A stretch of DNA of 64,000 nucleotides from Fonticula-like sp. SCN 57-25 (lineage: Eukaryota; Nucleariida; Rotosphaerida). Made by a program: the position numbers and the translations under genes. The stretch lies in the NCBI GenBank assembly GCA_001724245.1, contig MEDX01000016.1, positions 1-64,000 of the forward strand, read 5' to 3'. This document shows positions 34,380 through 44,718 of this stretch, one piece after another (the stretch's first letter is position 1; the number at the start of each line of letters is the position of its first letter). The notes beneath the pieces are model-generated. The model searched no databases, was not told where the DNA came from, and saw only the letters and a program-made list of their open reading frames with translations.

Positions 34380-35711
34380 ATGCTGACGGCGCTTGATGCG
34401 GGCTTTATCCTGTGCTCGCGCATCCCGTGGCGCCCGGTTCGCGATGTGCTGTCGGTGTTGCTCAGCCTCCCCTTCATCGTCATGCAGGACACGGCCGTTC
34501 AGCTTGTGCGCTCCTCTCCCTCTTTCTGTGCCGCCAACCCAATATTATTTTAGGTTCAGCGTGCTCGCCTCACTGGCGACATCTACTCGATGCGTTACCT
34601 TTGGAACAAGGGCTTTGACAACCCCATTCTCGCCGCGATCACGCAGGCGCGCATCACGACGTCGATGCGTCGCACTATGCGGATCGACGTCGGCCGCTTT
34701 CTCCCGGCCGAGTTCAAGCACCTTGCCGACGCCTCTTGCTACCTTCTCTTCAACGGCAGCGAGGAGGAGCTCAATAACGCGACCTCGGTACTCCTTTACT
34801 TTCACGGCGGCGGGTTTGCGTGCATGTCGCCGCGCCACCACGAAGAGTACCTCGGTCCCGTACGACATTGTGGTCCGCGCTGCTTTCCTGACACGTATTC
34901 TAGTGGGCGAACCAGACGCGCATGCCCGTCCTCGCGATCGACTATGTCAAGGCGCCCGAGCACCCTTACCCGGCCGCGTCCCTGCAATGCTACGCGCTTT
35001 ACCGAGTCATGCTGGAAACGCAGGGCGCCTGCATCGGCATCAGGAGCGGCGCAAAGATCAACATTGTCGTTGGAGGCGACTCTGCGTGCGTGCCTTTTCC
35101 TTGCCTTTTCCGTGCTAATTTGTGCGGCAGCGGCGGTAATTTGAGCGTGACGACGACGCTGCGCGCCCTCTCGGACAATGTGGCGCCGCCGCACGGCCTC
35201 ATGCTCGTCTACCCGGTCGTCGCGCTCAACTTTGGGTCGGTCAGCGACGTGGTGAGCGTCGACAAGCGCCCCATCATCGCGTCGCAGCTCAGGCACCTGC
35301 AGGACCCCATCCTGCCTCTGAGCATCCTGCTCAATGTCCCGGGCGGTGCGCACATGGACCTTTCCTTTTTGTTCAATTTGAATTTTAATCAAATTTGTTT
35401 CTCTAGCTTATGCTCCTCATATGAGCAAGGAGGAGCTTGAGGCGGACCCCTTTTTCCTGCCGTTCTACCAGCCCGACGATATGTTTGCGCGCTTCCCGCC
35501 GACCGTGATCCACGTCGGCAACATGGACCCGCTCTACGACGATTCGCTCATCCTTGCCAAGCGGCTGCGCGAGTCCAACCCGGACCGGCACGTCGAGCTC
35601 ATCGAGATGGACGGGTACTCGCACGGCTACATGAACATGACGGCCACGATGCCCAGTGGGCCGCGCATGCTGCGCGCCATGGGCGAACGGATCATTCACC
35701 TCGCCGCGTAG
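34380..35711 (+). CDS. HSL/arylacetamide-deacetylase-type alpha/beta hydrolase
   Basis: Lipase/esterase of the hormone-sensitive lipase family. Exons 34380-34505, 34554-34859, 34904-35085, 35131-35345, 35407-35711; 377 aa. An N-terminal hydrophobic segment (VRDVLSVLLSLPFIVM) may anchor it to the ER. The oxyanion-hole motif HGGGF is at about residue 120; the nucleophile elbow GDSAGGN is completed across an exon junction; the acid is in GNMDPLYDD and the catalytic His in YSHGY. All catalytic parts are present. Substrate could be acylglycerol, sterol ester or xenobiotic ester; not decidable from sequence. Confidence 0.88.
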
Positions 35712-35830
35712 CGGATACACACAGCATGCTTTTGTCTCTGTACCTTTCACACAATTATTTCAAGCAATACACATCATTTATGTCACGGTAAATACAAAGA
35801 GCAAGGCAGAACAGGGGGAGGAAAGGTCGC

Positions 35831-36383
35831 TTAGGTCTTTTGAAGACGCTTGAAGCGCGACTCTGTGTGGCTGTGAGCGGCAAAGTCGGCGGCAAAGAAA
35901 AGGCGTACCGAGCTGTTTCGAGTATTCGTCAAGCCGGCGGGTGGCCTCCTCTAGTTGTGCAATGTTCTCGTCGACCTTGTCGATTTGCTCAAGGTAGGGC
36001 GCGAACGAGGTGTCTAGGGAATCGTCAGCGCGATGGTAACAAAAAGATTATTCGTACATTTCTCCTGAAGCGACGCCATCAGCACATTAAGGTGCTCCGT
36101 CAGCTGCGACATGTCGCCGTAATTCGTCTTTGCAAGCTTGTTCATGTGCTGCAGGAGGAGGTAATCCTCCTTGGCCACTATTGTTGACGAAAACAGTCAG
36201 TGATCACGCAAAAGCGGAAGCTCATGAGCACGAACCTCCGAGCTCCGCCTCCATGTACGCAGAGATCTTGCCAAACATGACATCTGCCTGCTGCACGAGC
36301 TGCTCCCGCTGCGCCTCTAGCGTCGGGGCGGCCGCTTCCGGGGCCGCCGCCGCGGCGCTGCGCGCATCCGGCTGCTTCTCCAT
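35831..36383 (-). CDS. BLOC1S2: BLOC-1 subunit 2
   Basis: Small coiled-coil subunit shared by BLOC-1 and BORC complexes, which act in endosome and lysosome-related organelle positioning. Exons 35831-35862, 35909-36013, 36058-36177, 36236-36383; 134 aa (human 142). Conserved core: VMFGKISAYMEAELG, EDYLLLQHMNKLA, SFAPYLEQIDKVDENIAQLE and LDEYSKQLE, nearly all alpha-helical heptads. The short last exon gives the expected basic end (SRFKRLQKT). The first donor is GTTCGT, a deviation from the local GT(A/G)CG rule. Confidence 0.92.
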
Positions 36384-36463
36384 GGTCAAGGGTGAAATCA
36401 GGGGCTGAATCTGGCCCTGTTCTCCGTTACGTGCTACACATTCTTTGTTGTTGTGGGACGACG

Positions 36464-37978
36464 ATGGCGAGCAAGTACTACCTTGCCGCGTACGACTACG
36501 AGGCGACTACCGCGACGAACCTCAGTCTTCGCGCGGGCGAGACTGTTCTTGTTCATGAGATTGGCGAGCAGGGATGGTGGAACGGCCAGACCGGGAGTGG
36601 CGCGGGTTGGTTCCCCGAATCGTACGTCGTTCCCAATGACGATCCCTTGGCGCTCGGATGGGTGCCGCTCACCGACGACCACGGCCGCACCTACTACCTA
36701 AACTCTGTGTCGAATGAGACTTCGTGGGACCGCCCGACGCTGCAGGCGGACGCCGCGCAGGCGGACAACGATGTCCCGCCGCCTCCCCCGCCGCCGGCCG
36801 CTGAGCCGGCCGCTGTCGGGTCTGACCTCGGCGATGCCGAGGTGGAGTCGTCGGCATCGGGGACGGTCGCGGGCGGCAAGTCGGCTGCGGTGACAATTGA
36901 GGAGAAGGGCCGCGTGTACGCTGTCGACCCGACTGGAAAGGTGACGTACGCGGACAATTTCTGGGGCGATTTGCCGAACGGCCAGAGCGGATTCGATCTG
37001 CTCGTGCTCAAGCATCGCAACGGAAAGGAGGTGTTCAAGGACATTGCCGAGTGGATGCGCGAGCGCGCTTCCATTGAGGACCGCTACGCCAAGGACCTCA
37101 GCCGCCTGGCAAAGTTCCCCCTCGCCGACTTTGAGCAAGGGTACGCGATTGCGCTAGTCTATTAGCTTGGCTGACACACCGTGCAGCACGATGAAGACGG
37201 CCTGGCATCAGATCAAGTTTGATGTTGAGAACCAGAGCCGCGCTCACGGCCGTCTTGCGACGAGCCTCACCGAGCAGGTCGAGCGCCAGCTGATGGCGTA
37301 CAAGGACGAGGCCAAGAAGAAGCGCAAGGACGTACGTTTCTTTTAGGTCGCATGAGTGGCCGCGCTGACCCGCTTTCCAGTTTGAGCAAATCATTGCCAA
37401 GGACCGCAAGCTGATGGCGTCGCGCGAGTCGGAAGTCGACAAGGCGCGCCGCCGCTACGTTGATGCCATGAAGACGGCGGACGCCTCTGAGCTGACCGCC
37501 CAGCGCGCGATGAACGACGTGAACAAGGCGCTGTACGTGAAGCTTGACGGTACCGCCAAGACGGACCGCAAGCGCGCGACGCAGACCGGTATCGACTACA
37601 AGAAGGCCGTGGACGACTACAACGAGGCGCGCAGGCAGTGGGAGGACGACATGAGCCTCGCGTCGCTCGACTTTCAGGAGGCCGAGTTTGACCGCCTCGA
37701 GTACCTCAAGAAGACGCTGCAAACCTACATTGAGAGCGACAAGGAGGTCCGCGAGCAGTTGAACCAGGTACGCCGGCGCCTTTCCCGGTCCTGGTAGTTT
37801 GCTAACCATGCTTTTGAAACTGCAGTCGGGCGAGATGGTGCTCAGCAGCGTGCAGGCCGTCAACGCCGACATTGACATTGAGCTCTTTGTGAGGTCGAAA
37901 GCGACCGGAACGCAGAAGCCGCCGGGTATTTCGTTCAAGGCGTACAATCCAAACCCCAAGGCGCAGCAGCAGCACTGA
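36464..37978 (+). CDS. GAS7: SH3-WW-F-BAR protein, GAS7-like
   Basis: Membrane-curving, actin-linked adaptor. Exons 36464-37140, 37187-37331, 37381-37767, 37826-37978; 453 aa. Domains in order: SH3 at 4-58 (AAYDYEATTATNLSLRAGET, WWNG, GWFPESYV), WW at about 63-92 (LGWVPL, TYYLN, TSWDRP), a proline run, then an F-BAR domain from about 170 (DLLVLKHRNGKEVFKDIAEW, ASIEDRYAKDLSRLAK) running as a coiled coil to about 440. This order is the signature of GAS7 long isoforms. The start is the first ATG after the BLOC1S2 promoter, 80 bp from the divergent start. Confidence 0.92.
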
Positions 37979-38170
37979 AAACAACACTGTTTCATTTCAT
38001 CATATACTCTTTATTCTGTCTTTATCATTATATTTACGCTATTCTTCTTTGTATCTTGATCGCTGGTATCATAGGTAGCTGACAAATGAAGAGCGGTTCT
38101 CTGTAGTCACATATATAAAACTATACTCTACCGGCAAATACACGTGTAGATAATTGGCCGCCACGGTGCC

Positions 38171-39457
38171 TTAGTGGGGAAGGGGGCACACCAAAACGCC
38201 GTCACCAAAGACACTGCCAACGACCATCTTGTCGCGGCCCACGGCAACGACCGACGAGGCGGCGAGGTCGACCTTGCCTGAGCCGTGCGACTTGAAGATG
38301 TCGGTCACCTTGGCGTCGCCGAGCGGGTTGCTCACGCGGATTCCCTGCGACGGCGCTGCAACACAACGCTTAGCCGGGGCAAAGTAGATGGATATTACGT
38401 ACACGGGCGGGAGGCGTCAAAGGCGTGTGCCAAAAAGGTGCCGCCGTCGGGGTGCGAGCCAATGTAGACGTCGTTGGTCGCGGGGTCCACCGAAAGGTTG
38501 TCGATGCACGAGGGAATGTGAATCGCCTTTTCGAGTTCAAGGTCGCCGTCCTTTCCGACCTTGTAGACGCTCAGCGCGCGGCCGACGGTCTCGGCGACAA
38601 TGAGCTGGCGCAGAGTCAGCTAAGCAGCGCAAGGAAAAAGGGCGTACGTGCTTGTTGTCGTTGTACGACAAGAGGCCGTTGGGGTAGTTGAGGTTGGGCA
38701 CCACCGTCTTGGCGCCCGTGGCGGGGCTCCAGTAGAGGACCGATCCCCAAGCCTGGCCGAGCGCCTGCTCGAGGAGCTTGGCCAGCTGCTGCACACTGCC
38801 GGCATCGTTGGAGATGTAAAAGCTGAATGCTGGTTAATTAACGCGAAATGGGCCAGAGCAAGCGCACCTGTCGGGTCCAACAGCCTCAACGTCGTTGGGC
38901 GAGTTCATGAGCGGGTCGGTCACGGACCGGACATGGGTGAGCGTCAAAGCGTCAAGGTCGACATCAAAGATGTCAATGATGTTTGTAAGGTCGGGCCAGA
39001 TAAGGTCAAGAAAGTTGCCGCGCAGCTTGCGGAGGTGGTTGACAACAAAGAGGCGGCGAGCGTTCGTTGCGGGGTCGGTCCACAGGGAGATGCCGTGCGG
39101 GTAAAACGAGTTGTGGGGATATCCGACGAGGGTAAACAGGCGAGGGGTCGCGTTGTCGTCGGCGAGGGACAGCGCGTAGATGCCGACATTCTTGAAATTG
39201 GGCGCCTGGCCGTGGTCAGGAAGATAGTCGGGGCGGCGCGCGTCCGACGAAATGATGGCGGTCTGAGTGGCTTGATCAATTTGAACGTCCTCGGCGCCAA
39301 GCATGCCGCGGACGGCGCGGCATCCCTCAAGCCCAAACGGCTTAAAGTCCAAATCACCGCTCGCAGCAGCAACATTGCTACGAGTAACAGCAACAAAGAT
39401 GGCGATGGCGCCCGCTAGCACGGCGCCCAGGCCCAGCAGCTTGCGCTTGAAGCCCAT
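38171..39457 (-). CDS. PON: Paraoxonase/arylesterase family lactonase
   Basis: Calcium-dependent six-bladed propeller lactonase/arylesterase. Exons 38171-38355, 38403-38604, 38648-38822, 38868-39457; 383 aa (human PON1 355). An uncleaved N-terminal signal anchor (LLGLGAVLAGAIAIFVAV) resembles animal PONs. The calcium and catalytic positions known from PON1 all have counterparts: Glu-Asp in GAEDVQI, catalytic His in YPHGIS, second His in VVNHLR, Asn-Asp in PNDVEAVG, Asn in YPNGLL and Asp-Asn in CIDNLSVDP. Exon 3 ends at a GTACGT donor two bases past a competing GTGTAC; only the former keeps frame. Native substrate unknown. Confidence 0.92.
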
Positions 39458-39960
39458 CTCTCCAAGCCCCTGCACCCTTGTTTTTTTGGTGACACGGCAA
39501 GTGTTCCAGACCGACCAAGACCGACCTAAAACATACCCAAACCGACCCAAACCGACCAGGAATGGCGCCGCAGCAGCGAGTGCAACATTATCGAGGCGGG
39601 GAAACTACGTCTTTTCACAAGGGAACTTTAAAGACACCTCGAATTTGCATTGCGGATAATTTATCGGTGAGAACAGCGGAAAGTTACTGTGGATATCATA
39701 TAACATATATTAATACTGATGCGGCGACCAATCGGCCACCGGTTCCAACGGGGGAGAGGTGATAAGGGGGGGGGGTTGTACTGGCGGCAAAAAGCAAAAT
39801 AGCAGCAAAAATAAACAACAAAATTCCAACACCGCATAAAAGCACCGGCATTCGGAAAGGAACGCGTGATATAAAGCTATAATCGCATTAATAGGCAAAA
39901 CTTATGTAAAAACTTGCTAGTAAAAACGTAATGCAACCATATCTTCTCTTTCTCTCTCTC
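39458..39960. other. Intergenic region with accgac repeats and homopolymers
   Basis: No gene seen. Next to the paraoxonase start are four to five copies of accgac(c) at 39509-39557 in a purine-biased context. Nearer the RGS gene are poly-G (about 39768-39776) and A-rich low-complexity tracts. Confidence 0.55.
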
Positions 39961-41592
39961 CTAGAAGTCGTCCTCCGACTCCTGCTTCTCGAGGTCAACG
40001 CCCGAGAACACAGAAATATCGGGGACAGCATCCTTGAACATTGCGCGGTGCGCGTGCGCCTCGGCGGCGAGCCCGGCGACGGCGGCGAACTCGGGGCTGT
40101 TGCGGAAGCGCGGGAAGGGGTCGAGCATCATGAGCTTGAAAATGTCCTCCTCGGCAACGGCAAAGATGCGCTCGACCTGGGCGTAGGTTACCGTGTCGCC
40201 GAGGCGCTTGGCGTTGTCAATGGCGTTCGTTACGCTGGCCGCCAGCTCGGACGAGACGTTGAGCTCGAGCGGCGAGTCATTGGCAAAGTAGAGCGAGTAC
40301 ATCTTTTGCGCCCTAAAAAGATGGCGTCGTTAGCACTGCGCTGCTGGCCGGTGGGGCAAACGCACTGATCAACGAGGTCGACGGGCTTGGCCGTCTGGTT
40401 CTCCGCCGACTCGCGGTACTGGACAGCCTGCTGCCAGAACAGGAGGTTCTCGATGGCGAACTCGCGCGAGAGGAACTGGAAGAACGCGCGGAAGAACTCG
40501 GGCACCTGGAGCATGCGGCCAAGGTCGATCTGCTCCTCCATGATGGCGCTGTTGGTCGTCTTCATGCGGATGTCGTTCTTGTTTTCGCGGTACTGCGAGC
40601 GGGAAAGAGGGGTTAGGAGGCGGGGATCAGCGAGCACAAGCGCGCGCACGGAAAGCGTCGTCGTGTGGTTGATACCGATGATGAACGAGCAGAAGATGCC
40701 AAAGGCGACCGGCAGCAGCTGGATCGGCATCACCATGTTGTTGAACATGGCGAACGCGGGGATAAAGGTGATGAGGAACACGAGCAGCAGGTTCAGGATA
40801 AACACGACGCCGACCATGCGGAACTCGTTCTTGAGGTTAAAGTTATCCGCGTCGAGGCGGGCAAACTTGAACGAAAAGTACACGAACACGATGCCCTGGA
40901 TGCCGACCTCAAAGAGGGTGATCAGGTAGTGGACCAGCAGGATGCAGCCGCGCGGCGCGTAGGGGCTGCTCGCCGGCAGCGCAATCGGGATAGCGATGGA
41001 GGTGGGAATGATGATGAAGAGCATGAACGAGATCGTCGTAAAGATGAGCACGTCGCGAGGCTTCCGCGACGAGAGCCAGCCGGCCAGCGAGCCCATCGTC
41101 TTCAGGCGCAGCCGTTAGTGTCAAATACGAGCCGGAACGATAAGCGAACCTCAGGCTCGGGAATCGACTCGTCCATGTCGGTCGTCAGGTTGTTGGAGAG
41201 GGCAACACGACGCTTGTTGAACGTGCGGTGGTGCTCAATGTACAGCAGCCAGAGGCGGTAGAGGTACAGGTGGCCAAACACTTGGATCTGCTAGGGTGTC
41301 AGTCGATCCCCAAGGAGCTACCAAATTTGCGCACCGCAAGACGCTGAAGGGGAATGTGCAGGAAGCAGGGGATGTAGTCGAAAAAGATGAAGCGGAGGCA
41401 GAGCAGCACATGCCAGACGATGACGAGGATACCAAAGAGCAGCACGGCGAAAGGGTGGCGCCCGCGGATCGGGTGAATGTGCCTCCGCTTCCAGAACAGG
41501 ATCAGGGACGGGATGTACACGACGAGGGCCACGAGCATCACCAGGCCGGCCAGCGGCGTGATGCCCATGGTGAAGGGCGGATTCAGACCCAT
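39961..41592 (-). CDS. Seven-helix receptor-like protein with cytoplasmic RGS domain
   Basis: Predicted receptor-like GTPase-accelerating protein for heterotrimeric G alpha. Exons 39961-40312, 40366-40592, 40650-41099, 41150-41287, 41335-41592; 474 aa. Six to seven hydrophobic helices fill residues 8-285 (for example LAGLVMLVALVVYIPSLILF, VLIFTTISFMLFIIIP, FRMVGVVFILNLLLVFLITF). The RGS domain at about 310-440 has the classic start LGRMLQVPEFFRAFFQFLSR, then AIENLLFWQQAVQYR, YFANDSPLELNVS and a final DIFKLMMLDPFPRFRNSPEF. The layout equals plant AtRGS1 and similar protist proteins. Intron 1 ends in a tandem acceptor TAGCAG; either use keeps frame. Confidence 0.88.
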
Positions 41593-42075
41593 CTTTCCCT
41601 TTTGTTTGAAAAGAGAAGAGCGCTCTGGAAGGAGAAAAAATCTAGCTGAGCTGGCGCGCTGCTTGACAAAAAGATCATCAGTATACTGCGACGACCGCGC
41701 TGATAGCCGGAAAAATTGCCGCGCACCTACTTTGCCGGTTGTTTGCAGCCTGTTTCCCACCCACAATAACAACGCGTGGCCCGCCGCGGCGCTGCTGGTA
41801 TGCGGAGGAGAGTGACCACCGTTTTGGTTTTGACGAACCAATGGCCTTTTCTTTCGCCCATGTGGTCTAATTCCTGACCAAGGGCTGGGCTAAAGATCGA
41901 TCATATGTTGCGCATTCCGCAATAAACATTGCGTTGCGGGGCAACTTACGATGAGATAAAACAAACATTCCTAGATGGCGACGACGCCAACGACCACCGA
42001 CGGAGCCTTGGCGCTCGTGACGTCATCAACAGAGCGTGACGTCAACATAGTGACGTCAACATCGTGCCTGACACC
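41593..42075. promoter_or_regulatory. Divergent promoter between the RGS gene and an alpha/beta hydrolase
   Basis: No coding sequence seen. The hydrolase-proximal end carries three perfect CRE palindromes (listed separately). Confidence 0.6.
42018..42058. promoter_or_regulatory. Three perfect CRE palindromes TGACGTCA
   Basis: TGACGTCA at 42018-42025, 42037-42044 and 42051-42058, ending 17 bp before the hydrolase start codon. Spacings are 19 and 14 bp. Three full octamers in 41 bp is far beyond chance. They are likely bound by bZIP factors of the CREB/ATF class; such a factor is encoded at 9818-11122. Confidence 0.7.
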
Positions 42076-43045
42076 ATGCTCGCGTTGATGCTGCTGCTGC
42101 TGCCCGTGGCCGCGACAGCCGGCCTGGCGCTGCTGGGTAATGCGCGTCTCCAGGCGTTCAGGAGGCGCGCGCCGCGTAACCCGGCGCTGACGATGAAGCT
42201 CAGCGATGGCCGTACGCTGGCGTACGCGACGTACGGCGAGGAGCCGGCAAAGGCGGACAAGGTCGTGTTTTACCTGCACGGTCTCATGGGATCCCGCCTC
42301 GAATTCTCGGGGATGCGGAAGGAGTTTGACGGAAGGTACACGCGTCTTTTGTTGTGACAACGTGCTCATGAATGCTTGCAGGAGCGTCTCGTTTGTGACT
42401 ATTGATCGCCCCGGCTATGGCCTGTCGACGATGCAGCCCGGCCGGACGTACCTTGGCTTCGCCGACGATGTGCTGGCGCTCGCCGACCACCTCCAAGTCA
42501 AGCGCTTCTACATGACCGGGTGGTCGAGCGGCGGCTGCTACGCGCTTGCGTGTGCCGCCAAGATCCCCAGCAGCCGCCTGGCGGGCGTCCTTACGATCGC
42601 CTCTGATCCGCCGTGGGGAAGCGTCCCGCCACAGATGCGCGTGTCAATCCAGCGCGTCGCCTTTTTCGGGTACACTTCTCTGCGCTCTTTTCTCCCCGCT
42701 ATCCTCGGCCTTTTGCTCCGCCTGCTCGTTGCGTTTGGTGGCGCGCCCAAGCTCCAGGAGCGGATCATGGAGGCCAACCGTCAGACGATCCGCGCCACCG
42801 TCCAGGAGATGATCATCGAGCGCAACCCGTGGGACTTCAAGCTCGAGGACATCAAGATCCCCGTGTACATCTGGCACGGTACAACGGACGTCATGGTGCC
42901 TGTCGCGTCTGCCGACTACCTCGCTGAGCGCATCCCCGGCTCGACCAAGCGCATCCTCGAGGGGAAGGGGCACATGATCGTGTCGTCCCACTGGGCCGAG
43001 ATGGTCAATTTCCTTCTGGACCAGCCGGAGAAGAGCAAGTTGTAA
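42076..43045 (+). CDS. Alpha/beta hydrolase fold protein
   Basis: Exons 42076-42335 and 42382-43045; 307 aa. The first 20 residues form a hydrophobic anchor or signal (MLALMLLLLPVAATAGLALL). The fold motifs are HGLMGSR (oxyanion region), DRPGYGLS, nucleophile GWSSGG, acid in HGTTDVMVP and catalytic His in GKGHMIV. The triad is intact, so an active esterase, lipase or epoxide hydrolase is expected; the substrate cannot be read from sequence. The start codon sits directly after the triple CRE, so the transcription start must be close to or inside that array. Confidence 0.88.
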
Positions 43046-43113
43046 CCGCAATTTTGAGATAACAAAACATGTATTGGTAAATATAAAATGCATAAAACAA
43101 AGGGATACATATG

Positions 43114-44542
43114 CTAGGAGCTGTTGCTTGTTCTCCTCGCCGAGTGCGAGTACGCGCGCTCCTTGCCGTCGACGACAACCGTCCAGTCCACGCACACGTC
43201 GATGAAGCGCGAGTTGTCCTTGCCCTTTGACATTGTCAGCTTGCCGCGCACGACGTCGTCCTGCGACAGCTCGGTCGACATTTCCTTTGGGATCCGGACG
43301 ACCACCTGCCGCCAGTGCGTCAGCCTGTCGCGAGGGTTAGCGGTGCGGGTATGGCCACAGGAGTGCGCACTGGAGGTATGGCGACGTGCTGAGGATGACG
43401 CTGCCAGCCTCGTCGGGGAACTGCACGTCGAACCAGATGATGAACCCGTGCAGCGCCGCGCGCATCATGCCGGTGAGCTCGAATTCGCCGCCGATGGCCT
43501 TGAGGTCGTCGTGCGTGACGGTCGCCAGGTCGATATTCGCAATGGTCGCCTCGGTCGTGAGCACCTGCTCAGGCATGACGCTCGCGACCTCGCATTCGGC
43601 GGCGATCGTCGCGACCGCCGGCGCGGCAAGGCTAGCCATGTTGACGCCGTACATGTAGTGAACGTCCTCGCGCCAGAACTGGTCCGCCGACTGGAGAATG
43701 TCGCTGCTGTCCTCCTGCGTGAAGCCGGCCACAATAAGGCGGGCCTGCGAGGGGAGCATGAGACCGCCAGGTGCAAGGAAGCGATCACGCGCAGACACAA
43801 CGCTGTCCAGCATCGACTCGTACAGGAGGCCGTAGCCCATCCACTCGCTGACAATGGCGTCAACGCGCACATCGCCGTCGCCAAGAGAAACGTCCTCTAC
43901 TCTTCCCTGAATGACGCTTACAGTATCGTCAACCTGGTTTTCCTTGACAAGGCGGGCGGCATGCTGCGCCATGTCGGACGCCTCGACGCAAAATACCTTT
44001 TTGGCACCCGCGCGCGCTGCAAAGATGCTCAGGATCCCGCTGCCTCCACCGACATCAAGCACCGTCTTGTTGTCGATCCACTGCGACTCGCCCAGACCGA
44101 TAAACGCGTCGCCGTAAGCGTACGTCCGACGCTCATCGCGCAGCATCTCTTCGTGCACGCGCAGGTCCTCGTAGCTCTTAAAGTAGCTTGGGTCCTCCCA
44201 GGCGCTCGCGCTGCACTCGGCCTTCCACAGCTGATCCAGCAGCACAGTATCGTCGCTTTTCACGCTGCGCGCCCGCGGCACGGCGAGCCAGGGGGCAATC
44301 TCCGACGCCCCCGCCGGCTTGTAAATCATAACAAGGTCGGTGTACGCCGCCCCCAACCGCTCAACAACATCGGCACTCGAAGCGGCCAGCGCAAACGCCA
44401 GGCCGCGCTCAACCGACGAAATAAAGTCCGCCTCCTTTGCGGCACACTTTTCGCACGCAATGGCAGCGCCGCGCGAGTCCGTTGCCTCGCCACCGGCGCC
44501 GCCGCACCAAGGGCACTCGCGGCGCGCCTTCTTCCGATCCAT
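43114..44542 (-). CDS. PRMT: Protein arginine methyltransferase (PRMT family) with N-terminal zinc motif
   Basis: Transfers methyl groups from SAM to arginine. Exons 43114-43324 and 43371-44542; 460 aa. Catalytic core: YAYGDAF, motif I VLDVGGGSGILS (about 154-165), post-I VEAS, the double-E loop SEWMGYGLLYESM, and the THW loop created exactly across the splice junction (QLTHWRQVVVRIP). Sequence is type-I-like. Residues 10-35 carry a CPWC...CEKC pair, a likely zinc ribbon not seen in PRMT1 and different from the C2H2 finger of PRMT3. An upstream in-frame methionine at 44695 would add a hydrophobic, AT-rich-coded leader; I consider that promoter. Confidence 0.9.
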
Positions 44543-44630
44543 CCACGTGGACAAGTGCTCTGTGCCTGACGATGCGGTGATGGCGGCAAGCAATAACGAC
44601 GCAAATGCGAAAAGTCGGGAAAATGGTGGA

Positions 44631-44638
44631 TTATATAA
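44631..44638 (-). promoter_or_regulatory. Candidate TATA box of the PRMT gene
   Basis: TTATATAA, self-complementary, about 90 bp upstream of the PRMT start codon and set in an AT-rich patch. The distance to the start codon resembles that of the TATA boxes of the two VOC genes. Confidence 0.4.
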
Positions 44639-44718
44639 AGTAAGGAAAACATGTACAGTGCTATTGAAATACCCAAAGGGAAATAAAGATCCCACGGGTT
44701 GATAATGGGATGTGTAGA

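Noticed and set aside
44543-44695. N-terminal extension of the PRMT with a hydrophobic leader
   Set aside because: AT-rich with a TATA-like element and codon use unlike the rest; more likely promoter and 5' UTR.
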